This document shows positions 1 through 8,932 of a stretch of 64,000 nt of DNA, piece after piece. Below the pieces are notes generated by a model, which searched no databases, was not told the origin of the DNA, and worked only from the letters and a program-made list of their open reading frames with translations. The DNA is taken from assembly GCA_903905735.1 (NCBI GenBank), contig CAIVHU010000130.1, forward strand, positions 23,357 through 87,356. Reading direction: 5' to 3'. The stretch is from an uncultured beta proteobacterium (GTDB lineage Bacteria > Pseudomonadota > Gammaproteobacteria > Burkholderiales > Burkholderiaceae_C). Every line of letters starts with the position of its first letter. The first letter of the stretch is position 1. The position numbers were made by a program, and so were the translations under genes.

Positions 1-855
1 CGGGCCCCAGTTGATGACGCTGGATGCCAGGTGGGCCTTCGGGCCGTAGGCGGTCATGTCGGAGTCCCAACCAAAGGCGCGCTTGCCCTTGGCTTCGGCA
101 GTTTTCAGCACCGCAGGAGAGTCAGTGTTCTGGAACAGCACGTCTGCACCGCCGTTGATCAGGCTGGTAGCAGCTTCGGTTTCTTTCGGTGGGTCAAACC
201 AGGTGTTCACCCATACCACTTTGGTCTTGATCTTGGGGTTGCTGCTTTGGGCGCCCAGCGTGAAGCTGTTGATGTTTCGGATGACTTCAGGAATTGGCAC
301 CGAAGCCACTACACCCAGCGTGTTGCTCTTGGTCATGGCACCAGCGATCACACCGGCCATGTAGGCACCTTCATAGGTGCGGCTGTCATAGGTGCGCATG
401 TTTTCGGTTTGTTTGTAACCGGTGGCATGCTCAAACTTCACGTCCGGGAACTCTGCCGCCACCTTGAGCATGGGCTCCATGTAACCGAAAGTGGTGCCAA
501 AGATCAACTTGTTGCCTTGACCGGCCATATCGCGGATCACGCGTTCAGCGTCCGCTGACTCGGGCACGTTTTCAACGAAAGAGGTGACGATCTTGTCGCC
601 CATCGCGGCTTCCAGGGCCTTGCGACCATTGTCATGCGCAAACGACCAGCCGCCATCGCCCACCGGGCCGACGTAGGCAAAAGCAATTTTCAGGGGATCA
701 GGTTTGGCGGGTGCGGGCGCAGAGGCCAAGGGTGCTGGCGCAGGTGCCGGCGCAGGAGCCGGTTCCTCTTTTTTGCCGCAGCCTACCAGCGCAGCAGAGG
801 CCACAGCGGAAAGCGCAGCTATTTTGAGCAGCGCACGTTTTTGCAGATCAGTCAT
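1..855 (-). CDS. BMP-family nucleoside/purine ABC transporter substrate-binding lipoprotein (partial, 3' end outside window)
   Basis: The 285 codons seen encode a lipoprotein: basic N-terminus, hydrophobic stretch, then lipobox ALVGC with lipidated Cys26, followed by an Ala-Pro-rich linker (about residues 30-50) and a BMP/Med-type periplasmic binding domain (starting KIAFAYVGPVGDGGWSFAHD). BMP proteins of this kind bind purine nucleosides or related purines and deliver them to the permeases encoded just upstream. It is the last visible gene of a minus-strand operon (ATPase, permease, permease, binding protein) that diverges from xdhAB, so a purine-type ligand is the likely substrate. That substrate is inferred from context. 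The C-terminus is cut off by the window edge. Confidence 0.9.
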   Translation of the reverse strand, partial: MTDLQKRALLKIAALSAVASAALVGCGKKEEPAPAPAPAPAPLASAPAPAKPDPLKIAFAYVGPVGDGGWSFAHDNGRKALEAAMGDKIVTSFVENVPESADAERVIRDMAGQGNKLIFGTTFGYMEPMLKVAAEFPDVKFEHATGYKQTENMRTYDSRTYEGAYMAGVIAGAMTKSNTLGVVASVPIPEVIRNINSFTLGAQSSNPKIKTKVVWVNTWFDPPKETEAATSLINGGADVLFQNTDSPAVLKTAEAKGKRAFGWDSDMTAYGPKAHLASSVINWGP

Positions 856-936
856 GTCAAATCCTTATCAAAAGGGGGTTACGACGGGTTGAACAAACGG
901 AGATTATGAACGCAGCAGGGACCGTTTCACCAAGGA

Positions 937-1857
937 TCACGCACCCGGATAAAACGGCTTGCCGATGCTGGCGGGCATGTTGATGCGAATCCACTGCGGG
1001 TTGCGCGAAATCAGCGCCAGCACAAGGATAGTCGCCACGTACGGCAACATGCTCAAAAACTGGCTCGGTACATCCACACCGATACCCTGCAAGTAAAACT
1101 GCAACATCGTCACACCGCCAAACAGGTAAGCACCAAGCAACACCCGTGCCGGGCGCCAAGTGGCAAAGGTCGTGAGGGCCAACGCGATCCAGCCCTTGCC
1201 AGACACCATGCCCTCCACCCACAACGGCGTGTAGATCACCGAGATGTAAGCCCCGGCCAGCCCGCACAGCGCACCACCCACGACCACCGCCAGCAGCCGG
1301 ATACGGCGCACCGGGTAACCCAGCGCGTGAGCCGACTCAGGGCTTTCACCCACGCTGCGCATGATCAGCCCGGCGCGGGTGCGGTACATGAACCACACCA
1401 GCAGCGCGGCAAACCCCACCGTCAGATACACCAGCGGATGTTGCCGAAACAGCGCCGGTCCGACCAGCGGGATGTCTGACAGGTAAGGAATGGCAAACGA
1501 CGCACGCTCGGGAATCCTGGCTTGCACAAAATTGGTGCCTACAAACGCCGAAAACCCGGTGCCAAACAGCGTCAAGGCCAAGCCAGTGGCGTACTGGTTG
1601 GTATTGAGCCAGATCACCAGCAGGCCAAAAACCGCCGCAAGCCCCGCGCCTGCTGCCATCCCTGCTATAAAACCAAGCGTATCCGAGCCGGTGGTGACGA
1701 CCGTGGCAAACCCGGCGATGGCCGCGCACAGCATCATGCCTTCGGCCCCCAGATTGACGATACCCACCTTCTCGTTGATCAGCAGCCCCAGCGAGGCAAT
1801 GGCCAGCACCGTGCCCGCGTTCAGCGTGGCAGCCAGCAGCAAGGCATAAGACTCCAT
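937..1857 (-). CDS. Purine/nucleoside ABC transporter permease 2 (YufQ-like)
   Basis: A 306-residue hydrophobic protein with about eight to ten predicted membrane segments and the branched-chain permease-like fold typical of the second permease of BMP systems (motif NEKVGIVNLGAEGMMLCAA near residues 28-46, and LVWFMYRTRAGLIMRSVGESPESAHALGY around 154-182, the cytoplasmic coupling loop). Its start codon overlaps the stop of the preceding permease by one base (TGATG), so the two are translationally coupled. It forms the transmembrane pore with the gene upstream. Confidence 0.9.
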   Translation of the reverse strand: MESYALLLAATLNAGTVLAIASLGLLINEKVGIVNLGAEGMMLCAAIAGFATVVTTGSDTLGFIAGMAAGAGLAAVFGLLVIWLNTNQYATGLALTLFGTGFSAFVGTNFVQARIPERASFAIPYLSDIPLVGPALFRQHPLVYLTVGFAALLVWFMYRTRAGLIMRSVGESPESAHALGYPVRRIRLLAVVVGGALCGLAGAYISVIYTPLWVEGMVSGKGWIALALTTFATWRPARVLLGAYLFGGVTMLQFYLQGIGVDVPSQFLSMLPYVATILVLALISRNPQWIRINMPASIGKPFYPGA

Positions 1858-2924
1858 CAGTCGCTCCTCTTCTTTTGCATCATCAGCCGGTAATTGACCA
1901 GCGTGTCACAAGCCAGCAGACTGAACAACAGCAAGCCCTGAAACACCCCAGTCAGCGATTTGGTCAGCCCTAAACGCGACTGAGCCAGTTCGCCGCCGAT
2001 GTAAAACATGCTCATCAGCAGCGCTGAGAACACCATGCCGACCGGATGCAAGCGCCCGACATAGGCCACGATGATGGCCGCAAAGCCGTAGCCCGCAGGC
2101 ACATAAATGGTCAGCTGGCCAATAGGCCCGGCCACCTCCAACGCACCCGCCAGCCCGGCAGCGCCGCCTGAAATCAGCAGTGCGGTCCACAAGGCCTTGC
2201 GCGAGGAAAACCCGGCGTAACGCGCCGCCGCAGGTGCCAGCCCGCCCACCTGCAAAGAAAACCCGGACCGGGTACGGAACAAGAAGATCCACAGCCCCGC
2301 CACACCCAGCAGCGCAAAAAACACGCCGATGTTGACCCTTGAACTCTTGAACAGTCGCGGAATGTGGGTGACCGCCTCAAATGTCTTGCTTTGCGGAAAG
2401 TTGAAGCCCATCGGGTCTTTCCAGGGCCCGCCGACCAGGTAGCTTAGCAATTGCACCGCGACATAGACCAGCATCAGGCTCACGAGAATCTCGTTGGCAT
2501 GAAAACGGTCGCGCAGCAAGGCGGTGATGGCTGCCCACACCATGCCGCCCAGCACACCGGCGAGCAGAATGGGCACCACGATCCAGGCGCTGGTCGATGC
2601 ATCAGCCATCAGCGCCACCCCGGCGGCAAAAATCGCTCCGATGATGTACTGCCCTTCTGCGCCAATATTCCACACGTTGGAGCGGAAACATACCGCCAGC
2701 CCCAGCGCGATGATCAACAGCGGCGTGGCTTTCACCAGCAACTCGCCCCAGGCGTAGCCGCTGCTGATGGGCAGCCAGAAAAACATTTGCAAGCCCTTGA
2801 TCGGGTCTTTGCCCAGTGCGGTGAACATCAGCGTGCCAATCAGCACGGTGATCGTCAGCGCCAGCAGTGGCGAGAGGTACGTCCAGGTTTTGGACGGCTC
2901 GGGGCGGGCTTCGAGCTTAAGCAT
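1857..2924 (-). CDS. Purine/nucleoside ABC transporter permease 1 (YufP-like)
   Basis: A 355-residue multi-pass membrane protein, first permease of the BMP-type importer. Typical features are the stretch NVWNIGAEGQYIIGAIFAAG near residues 83-102 and the late loop FRTRSGFSLQVGGLAPAAARYAGFS. The start at 2924 was chosen over an upstream Met at 2942 because an AGGAGG Shine-Dalgarno (2931-2936) lies six bases before it. This start overlaps the end of the ATPase gene by eight bases, consistent with tight coupling in the operon. Confidence 0.9.
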   Translation of the reverse strand: MLKLEARPEPSKTWTYLSPLLALTITVLIGTLMFTALGKDPIKGLQMFFWLPISSGYAWGELLVKATPLLIIALGLAVCFRSNVWNIGAEGQYIIGAIFAAGVALMADASTSAWIVVPILLAGVLGGMVWAAITALLRDRFHANEILVSLMLVYVAVQLLSYLVGGPWKDPMGFNFPQSKTFEAVTHIPRLFKSSRVNIGVFFALLGVAGLWIFLFRTRSGFSLQVGGLAPAAARYAGFSSRKALWTALLISGGAAGLAGALEVAGPIGQLTIYVPAGYGFAAIIVAYVGRLHPVGMVFSALLMSMFYIGGELAQSRLGLTKSLTGVFQGLLLFSLLACDTLVNYRLMMQKKRSD

Positions 2925-4494
2925 GGCGGGCCTCCTGGCCATCCGGTGTCAGGCCCGACATTTCGGCCAGGTGCGCCTGCACCTCGTAGTCCCACAAACC
3001 GCTCATCCATTCACCAATCTTTTCCACCGTGGCCTCGGCCACTGGCACCGAGGGTGACAACTGGCCGCGTGCAATCACGTGCAGGCGGTCGCACACTTCA
3101 AATAGTTCGTCAAGCTCTTCGCTGACCACCAGCACCGCACATCCGGCATCGCGCAGCGCCAGAATTTCGCCACGGATCTGCGCTGCGGCACCGACATCCA
3201 CGCCCCAGGTGGGCTGCGAGACGATAAAAATTTTGGGCTGGGCATCCATCTCGCGTCCGACAATGAATTTTTGCAAATTGCCACCCGAGAGTGATCGCGC
3301 CGGCGAGCCTGGCCCACCAGCTTTGACATTGAAGCGAGCGATGATGTCGGCGGCTTGCGCCTGCAACTGCTTGACACGCACCCAGCCACCCAGAAAACGC
3401 GGGTAGGCAATGGCTTCCTGGCGGGTCAGCAGCAGGTTTTGCGCCAAAGACAGCGTCGGCACCGCGCCGCGCCCCAAGCGCTCTTCGGGCACAAAGTGCA
3501 GGCCCTGCTTGCGCCGCTGGCCGGGGTGCATGGCTGAGACATCAAACCGCCCCATACGCACACTGCCCGGCTTGGCGCGCACGTCTTCCCCCGACAGGGC
3601 GCACAGCAATTCTTTTTGACCATTGCCCGAGACCCCGGCAATGCCCACCACCTCGCCGGAGCGCACCTCAAACGAGATGGCTTCCAGGTCCACGCCAAAC
3701 TGGTCTTCACGCGGCAAGATCAGGTTGCTCACGCGCAGCACACTCGGGCCGGGGTCTTGCGCGCGGTGCACCAGTTGCGGCGGCTCGGCACCAATCATCA
3801 GCTTGGACAGCGAGGCATTGCTCTCGTTGGCCGGGTTGCACACGCCGGTGACCTTGCCACCGCGCAGCACGGTGCAGGCGTTGCACAACTCGCGAATTTC
3901 ATGCAGCTTGTGGCTGATGTACAGGATGCTGCAGCCCTCGCTGGCGAGCTTTTTCAGCACCACAAAGAGTTTTTCGACCGCCTGCGGGGTCAGCACCGAG
4001 GTGGGTTCGTCCAGAATCAGCAGTTGCGGGTTGGTCAGCAGCGCGCGGATGATCTCCACCCGCTGCATCTCGCCCACGCTCAAGGTGTGCACCGGCCGCG
4101 CCGGGTCGATGTCCAGCCCGTATTCGGCGGCTTTGGCCTCGATGCTGCGGGTGACTTCCGCCAGGCTCAGGGTTTTGCTCAAGCCCAGCCAGACGTTTTC
4201 AGCCACGGTGATGGTGTCAAACAGGCTGAAGTGCTGGAACACCATGCTGATGCCCAGGGCGCGCGCCTCTTGCGGGTTTTTGATGTGCGCCACCTGGCCG
4301 TTGAACAGTACCGAGCCCTCGTCAGGCTTGACCGAGCCGTAAATGATTTTCATCAGGGTGGATTTACCGGCACCGTTTTCACCCAGCACCGCATGGGTTT
4401 CACCGGGCATCACCGTCAGGTTGACTTCACTGTTGGCGACCACGCTGGGGTAACGCTTGGTGATGCCGCTGAGTTGGAGTCGGGGTGTGGTCAT
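2917..4494 (-). CDS. Purine/nucleoside ABC transporter, duplicated ATP-binding protein (YufO/RbsA-like)
   Basis: A 525-residue protein with two ABC domains in tandem. Domain 1 (about residues 5-235) has an intact Walker A (GENGAGKST), signature LSVGEMQRV and Walker B LLILDEPTS. Domain 2 (about 255-500) has a degenerate Walker A (GVSGNGQKE), signature LSGGNLQK and IVSQPTWGVD in place of a normal Walker B, as is usual in sugar/nucleoside importers of this class. It energises the two permeases downstream. The start at 4494 (MTTPRLQL) fits the family; an in-frame extension to 4602 has no homology-like content. First gene of the operon, divergent from xdhA. Confidence 0.92.
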   Translation of the reverse strand: MTTPRLQLSGITKRYPSVVANSEVNLTVMPGETHAVLGENGAGKSTLMKIIYGSVKPDEGSVLFNGQVAHIKNPQEARALGISMVFQHFSLFDTITVAENVWLGLSKTLSLAEVTRSIEAKAAEYGLDIDPARPVHTLSVGEMQRVEIIRALLTNPQLLILDEPTSVLTPQAVEKLFVVLKKLASEGCSILYISHKLHEIRELCNACTVLRGGKVTGVCNPANESNASLSKLMIGAEPPQLVHRAQDPGPSVLRVSNLILPREDQFGVDLEAISFEVRSGEVVGIAGVSGNGQKELLCALSGEDVRAKPGSVRMGRFDVSAMHPGQRRKQGLHFVPEERLGRGAVPTLSLAQNLLLTRQEAIAYPRFLGGWVRVKQLQAQAADIIARFNVKAGGPGSPARSLSGGNLQKFIVGREMDAQPKIFIVSQPTWGVDVGAAAQIRGEILALRDAGCAVLVVSEELDELFEVCDRLHVIARGQLSPSVPVAEATVEKIGEWMSGLWDYEVQAHLAEMSGLTPDGQEARHA

Positions 4495-4632
4495 GGGCGG
4501 GTAAGCGCGAATTGTTTCAAAATGGCGGAAAACCTGGGTTGTGACAAACTGTTTCGACGGGAAGTGTATTGAATAAAACGCGACACCTGATGCCCACGAC
4601 AATTTTCAGTTCAAGCAAGGACAATGCCATCG

Positions 4633-4649
4633 CTGGCAGGAATCTTGCT
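4633..4649 (+). promoter_or_regulatory. Sigma-54 (RpoN) -24/-12 promoter of xdhAB
   Basis: The sequence CTGGCAGGAATCTTGCT fits YTGGCACG-N4-TTGCW, with GG at 4635-4636 and GC at 4647-4648 separated by exactly ten bases. A start site would fall near 4660, about 40 bases before the xdhA start. Sigma-54 control is what one expects for a purine-as-nitrogen-source pathway under NtrC. I did not find a convincing NtrC dyad in the 140 bases upstream. Confidence 0.7.
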
Positions 4650-4701
4650 GCAACCCAGCATGCCATCGCGAGTGGATGGTTTCCTTTGGACACTGACATC
4701 T

Positions 4702-6168
4702 ATGCCTCATCCTGACCTTCATTTTGTGCATCGCGGCGAGGTGGTTTCACTCAAACAGGTGCCCCCCACCCGCACCCTGCTGCAACTGCTGCGCGACGAT
4801 CTGGGCCTGACCGCCACCAAGGAAGGCTGCAACGAAGGCGACTGCGGTGCCTGCACGGTGGTGCTGGGCGAAAAGCGCGGTGACCATCTGCACTACAGCG
4901 CGGTCAACAGTTGCATCCGGCTGGCGCACTCGATCCACGGTTTGGCGCTGTGGACCGCGCAAGACCTGGCCGCTGCGGACGGCAGACCGCACCCGGTGCA
5001 ACAGGCGCTGCTGCAAAATCACGCCAGCCAGTGCGGCTTTTGCACACCGGGTTTTGCCATGAGCCTGTTTGGCCTGTACCAGAATCAGGTGGGCCAGGGC
5101 CACAGCGTGAGCCGTGAAGATGCGAAGGAAGCGCTGTCGGGCAACCTGTGCCGCTGCACCGGTTACCGACCGATTCTGGATGCCGCGCAACAGATGCAGG
5201 TGCTACCACTGGCCGTTGTGGATGAGATCGAAATACTATCGAAATTAGAACTACTTACGCATACGGATAAAGGGCTGGAGGCCAATTTTTCATATAAAAC
5301 GCCCGGCACCTTGGCCGAGCTGCTGCACCTGCGCGCCACCTGCCCGCAGGCACAAATCGTGGCCGGATGCACCGATGTGGGGCTGTGGGTCAACAAGCTG
5401 CACAAGGATTTTGCGCAGGTGCTGGACGTGACCCGCGTGGCCGAGCTGCGCCAGATCACTTCCGATGAAACCCGCCTGAGCATCGGCGCGGCCGTGACGC
5501 TGACCGATGCCTTTGCCGCACTGGAGGGCACCCGCCCTGCGCTGCACGCTTTTGCCATGCGTTTTGCGGGCGCACCGGTGCGCAACTCGGGCACGCTGGG
5601 TGGCAACGTGGCCAATGGCTCGCCGATTGGCGACTCGATGCCGCTGCTGATCGCCCTGCACGCCCGGGTGGTGCTGGCCAGCGTGCGTGGCACACGCGAG
5701 CTGGCGCTGGAGTCGCTCTACACCGGCTACCGGCAAAACGTGATGGCAGCCGACGAGGTGCTGACGCAGATTCTGGTGCCGCACCCGCAGGCCAGCGAGT
5801 TCTTGCGGGTTTACAAGGTGTCCAAACGGCTCGAGGACGATATTTCTGCGGTTTGCCTGGCGGTGCGCTTGCAGCTAAAGGACGGTTTCGTCGCCCAGAT
5901 CTCCATCGGCGTCGGCGGTGTTGCAGCCACGCCGGTGCGGGCCCGTCAGACCGAAGCAGCCCTCACCGGCCAGCCCTGGACACCCGCCACGGTGGAGGCG
6001 GCCATGAGCATGCTACGCGCCGAGTTCCAGCCGATTTCCGACATGCGCGCCAGCAGCGACTACCGCCGCCTGGTGCTGGGCAATCTGCTGCAACGCCTGT
6101 GGCGCGAAAGCCAGGGCGAGCTTGAGGTCACGCTGGATGCCCTGACGATGGAGGGCCTGCCAGCATGA
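4702..6168 (+). CDS. xdhA: Xanthine dehydrogenase small subunit (2Fe-2S and FAD)
   Basis: A 488-residue subunit that passes electrons from the molybdenum centre to NAD while hypoxanthine and xanthine are oxidised to urate. The plant-type 2Fe-2S motif (GCNEGDCGACTVV, about residues 36-48) is followed by the second cluster domain (QCGFCTPGF and NLCRCTGYRP, about 110-155). The FAD-binding domain starts about residue 200 (IVAGCTDVGLWVNK) and includes RNSGTLGGNVANGSPIGDS. Residues about 178-197, in the linker between the two halves, are encoded by a copy of the interspersed repeat of this window. The start at 4702 gives the usual short N-terminus; the longer frame from 4624 would run through the sigma-54 promoter. 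Overlaps xdhB by ATGA. Confidence 0.95.
   Translation: MPHPDLHFVHRGEVVSLKQVPPTRTLLQLLRDDLGLTATKEGCNEGDCGACTVVLGEKRGDHLHYSAVNSCIRLAHSIHGLALWTAQDLAAADGRPHPVQQALLQNHASQCGFCTPGFAMSLFGLYQNQVGQGHSVSREDAKEALSGNLCRCTGYRPILDAAQQMQVLPLAVVDEIEILSKLELLTHTDKGLEANFSYKTPGTLAELLHLRATCPQAQIVAGCTDVGLWVNKLHKDFAQVLDVTRVAELRQITSDETRLSIGAAVTLTDAFAALEGTRPALHAFAMRFAGAPVRNSGTLGGNVANGSPIGDSMPLLIALHARVVLASVRGTRELALESLYTGYRQNVMAADEVLTQILVPHPQASEFLRVYKVSKRLEDDISAVCLAVRLQLKDGFVAQISIGVGGVAATPVRARQTEAALTGQPWTPATVEAAMSMLRAEFQPISDMRASSDYRRLVLGNLLQRLWRESQGELEVTLDALTMEGLPA
5235..5291 (+). repeat. Interspersed palindromic repeat, copy 1 (in xdhA)
   Basis: Contains AAAGGGCTGGAGGCC and the upstream half-element CTATCGAAATTAGAACTACTTA, aligning over about 45 bases with the intergenic copy at 11141-11191. 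It lies in frame and encodes XdhA residues about 178-197 (LSKLELLTHTDKGLEA). AT-richer than flanking xdhA. Confidence 0.6.
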
Positions 6169-8561
6169 AGCCACTTCCCGACACCGATTCAGCCCTGGCT
6201 GCCGCCCACAACACCCTACCTCTTTCCAGCGCTGTGGGCCATTCTGCACCCCACGAAAGCGCCCACGCGCAGGTGGCAGGCGCTGCGCCTTACGTGGACG
6301 ACATCCCCGAAATGCGCGGCACGCTGCACGCCGCACCCATCTTATCCACCGTGGCTCACGGCAGCATCCAAGGCATAGAAACGACTGCAGCCCTTGCGTT
6401 GACCGGGGTACGCGCTATTGTTTTTGCGAGTGACGTACCGGGCGACCCGATGTTGGCCGCGTTTGCCGGGGACGAGCCAGTGTTTGCCACCACCACCGTG
6501 CAGCACATTGGCCAGGTCATCGGCCTGGTGGTGGCCGACAGCGTGATGCTGGCCCGGCGCGCGGCACGGCTCGTGAAAGTGGACATCGAACCCCTGCCCG
6601 CCATCCTCAATGTGAAAGACGCGCTGGCAGCCCAAAGTTACGTACTGCCGCCGGTCACCGTCCAACGCGGTGACGTGGATCAAGCGCTGGCACGCGCGCC
6701 GCACACCTTGAGCGGCACGCTGGAAGTCGGTGGCCAGGAGCACTTTTACCTAGAAGGCCAGGTCGCTTACGCGCTGCCGCAAGAGCAGAACCAGTGGCTG
6801 ATTTACAGCAGCACGCAGCACCCGGGTGAGGTGCAGCACTGGGTGGCACACGTGCTGGGCCTGGACAACCACTCGGTGCGCGTCGAATGCCGCCGCCTGG
6901 GTGGGGGATTTGGTGGCAAGGAAACGCAGGCCGGGCATCTCGCGGTATGGGCCGCCGTGGCTGCAACCAAGGTGAAACGCCCGGTGAAGCTGCGGCTGGA
7001 CCGCGACGACGATTTTTTGATCACCGGCAAGCGCCACCCGTTTAGCTACGACTACAGCGCGGGTTTTGACGACACCGGGCGGCTGTGTGGCCTGAAACTG
7101 ATGATGGCAGCGCACTGCGGCTTCAGCGCCGATTTGTCCGGCCCGGTGGCGGACCGGGCGATTTTTCATGCCGACAACGCCTACTACCTGCAGGACGTGG
7201 CCATCACCTCCTACCGCTGCAAGCTCAACACCCAGAGCCACACCGCGTTTCGCGGCTTTGGCGGGCCACAGGGCATGATCGTCACCGAGGCCATTCTGGG
7301 CGACATCGCCCGCCACCTGGCTCTCGATCCACTGGCCGTGCGGCTGCGCAACCTGTACAGCGACGAGCCGGTGGTAGCGCCCGACCAAGCTTCAGGCAAC
7401 GCACAGCCCGATGTCGCGCAGCCGACTGCACGGCGCAACACCACCCATTACGGCATGCAGGTGGAAGGCAACATCCTGCAGCCATTGCTCTCAAAACTGG
7501 AGCTATCTACCCAATATCAGAAAAGGCTAGAGGCCATTTCGTCATGGAACGCCAGCCACAACATCTTAAAACGCGGCATCGCCATCACACCGGTCAAATT
7601 CGGCATCAGCTTCACCGCCACCTTGTTCAACCAGGCCGGGGCCTTGGTGCACGTGTATCTCGACGGCAGCGTGCAGGTGAACCACGGCGGTGTGGAAATG
7701 GGCCAGGGGCTCAACACCAAAGTGGCGCAAATCGTGGCTGACGAACTCGGCGTGCCGCTGCACAAAGTGCTGGCAACGGCGAGCGACACCGGTAAAGTGC
7801 CCAACGCCTCCGCCACCGCCGCCTCCGCGGGCACCGACCTGAATGGCCGCGCGGCGCAGATTGCCGCCCGCCATGTGCGTGACAACCTGGCGGCGTTTGT
7901 CGGCGAGCTCGACGGCTTGGGCGCAGGTTCGGTGACTTTCAAGAACGCTCAGGTCATCACGCCCAAAACCACCCGCAGCTTTGACGAGGTCGTGAAAGCC
8001 GCCTATGCGAACCGCATCCAGCTCTGGAGCGACGGTTTTTACCGCACACCCAAAATCCATTACGACAAGGCCACGCTCACCGGACGGCCGTTTTACTACT
8101 TTGCCTATGGCGCGGCGTGTACCGAGGTGGCGATTGACACCCTGACCGGCGAGAACAAAGTGCTGCGCGTCGATATCCTGCACGACGTGGGCCGCTCCAT
8201 CAACCCGGCCCTGGACATCGGTCAAATCGAGGGCGGTTTTGTGCAGGGCATGGGCTGGCTCACCACTGAAGAACTGGTCTGGAACGATGCGGGCCTGCTG
8301 ACCACCCACGCACCCAGCACCTACAAAATCCCCACCGCTGGTGATGTGCCGGCACGCTTCAAGATCGAGTTATGGGACGCGCCCAACACCGAGGACAACG
8401 TCGGCGGGTCCAAAGCTGTGGGCGAACCGCCGTTCATGCTGGCCATCAGCGTGTTTGAAGCACTGCGCGACGCCGTGGCGCGTGCGCGGGGTGATGGCAT
8501 CGTGCAGCTGAACGCGCCCGCCACACCCGAACGGGTGCTCAAGGCGCTGGCCACTGGCTAA
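6165..8561 (+). CDS. xdhB: Xanthine dehydrogenase molybdopterin-binding large subunit
   Basis: A 798-residue catalytic subunit of the XdhB family. Molybdopterin and active-site motifs are in order: GGGFGGKETQAG (about 245-256), the Arg-containing FRGFGGPQG (about 363-371), GGVEMGQGLNTKVAQI (about 508-523) and the late GSKAVGEPPF with the catalytic Glu (about residue 754). Coupled to xdhA by an ATGA overlap. No xdhC, the usual third gene that delivers sulfurated cofactor, follows; the next intact gene is a regulator on the other strand. Residues about 441-459 are encoded by another copy of the interspersed repeat. Confidence 0.95.
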   Translation: MKPLPDTDSALAAAHNTLPLSSAVGHSAPHESAHAQVAGAAPYVDDIPEMRGTLHAAPILSTVAHGSIQGIETTAALALTGVRAIVFASDVPGDPMLAAFAGDEPVFATTTVQHIGQVIGLVVADSVMLARRAARLVKVDIEPLPAILNVKDALAAQSYVLPPVTVQRGDVDQALARAPHTLSGTLEVGGQEHFYLEGQVAYALPQEQNQWLIYSSTQHPGEVQHWVAHVLGLDNHSVRVECRRLGGGFGGKETQAGHLAVWAAVAATKVKRPVKLRLDRDDDFLITGKRHPFSYDYSAGFDDTGRLCGLKLMMAAHCGFSADLSGPVADRAIFHADNAYYLQDVAITSYRCKLNTQSHTAFRGFGGPQGMIVTEAILGDIARHLALDPLAVRLRNLYSDEPVVAPDQASGNAQPDVAQPTARRNTTHYGMQVEGNILQPLLSKLELSTQYQKRLEAISSWNASHNILKRGIAITPVKFGISFTATLFNQAGALVHVYLDGSVQVNHGGVEMGQGLNTKVAQIVADELGVPLHKVLATASDTGKVPNASATAASAGTDLNGRAAQIAARHVRDNLAAFVGELDGLGAGSVTFKNAQVITPKTTRSFDEVVKAAYANRIQLWSDGFYRTPKIHYDKATLTGRPFYYFAYGAACTEVAIDTLTGENKVLRVDILHDVGRSINPALDIGQIEGGFVQGMGWLTTEELVWNDAGLLTTHAPSTYKIPTAGDVPARFKIELWDAPNTEDNVGGSKAVGEPPFMLAISVFEALRDAVARARGDGIVQLNAPATPERVLKALATG
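7486..7540 (+). repeat. Interspersed palindromic repeat, copy 2 (in xdhB)
   Basis: TCAAAACTGGAGCTATC followed by AGAAAAGGCTAGAGGCC aligns with the family consensus and with the xdhA copy in the same reading frame (peptide LSKLELSTQYQKRLEA). The codon choice here (CTA, AGG, TCA) is unlike the rest of xdhB. The protein length at this point looks normal for the family, so this may be replacement or convergence, not simple insertion. Confidence 0.45.
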
Positions 8562-8650
8562 ACGGCGCGCTGTGTGCTTTTGGTCACCGGCGCTGACCAG
8601 CCGCGCCGATACCATGGCGCGTTTTCCATCCGTCTGACTCAAAAACTGCC

Positions 8651-8917
8651 ATGAAACAAACCCTGCTGCACGAAAAATACCCAATCTTTGTCGCCGAAAT
8701 CGCAAGACCGAAACCACTTACACCACCGTGGACGCTTTGGTGGACTATTACAAAGTCTGTATCGCCACCAACCCCAAAGTGCAATTCATCGGCGTGTTTG
8801 ACCACTACGCCCACACCAAGCGCTTCGACGGCCCGATAGTGGAAGGCATGATCCGACGAATTCGCCCTGACGGGCTTCACAAACAAAAAAGCTCCGCGAT
8901 GCGAAGCTTTTTTTAAG
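8651..8917 (+). pseudogene. Remnant of a small conserved protein gene (frameshifted and truncated)
   Basis: A start ATG opens MKQTLLHEKYPIFVAEI, after which the frame is lost. Shifting by one base near 8703 (a missing base in GC-AAG) restores a protein-like continuation: KTETTYTTVDALVDYY, then NPKVQFIGVFDHYAHTK and GPIVEGMI. After that the sequence becomes unrelated and runs into a terminator. It resembles a small uncharacterised betaproteobacterial protein of about 130 residues, but I do not assign a firm family. It sits where xdhC would be expected but shows no XdhC features. Confidence 0.55.
8885..8914. terminator. Rho-independent terminator, bidirectional
   Basis: AAAAAAGCT, then CGC-GAT-GCG, then AGC-TTTTTT forms a symmetrical hairpin with A and T tracts on either side. 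It can serve the xdhAB side (plus) and the Crp/Fnr gene ending at 8933 (minus). Confidence 0.8.
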
Positions 8918-8932
8918 GGCACCTGGCTTGAC

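Noticed and set aside
31..558. Plus-strand open frame of 175 codons at the left edge
   Set aside because: It is the antisense shadow of the BMP-family lipoprotein gene, whose lipobox and domain are clear on the minus strand.
6360..6420. Further possible repeat copy in xdhB near residue 70
   Set aside because: Only short matches (GCAGCCCTTGCG) and no matching second arm; below the level I would list.
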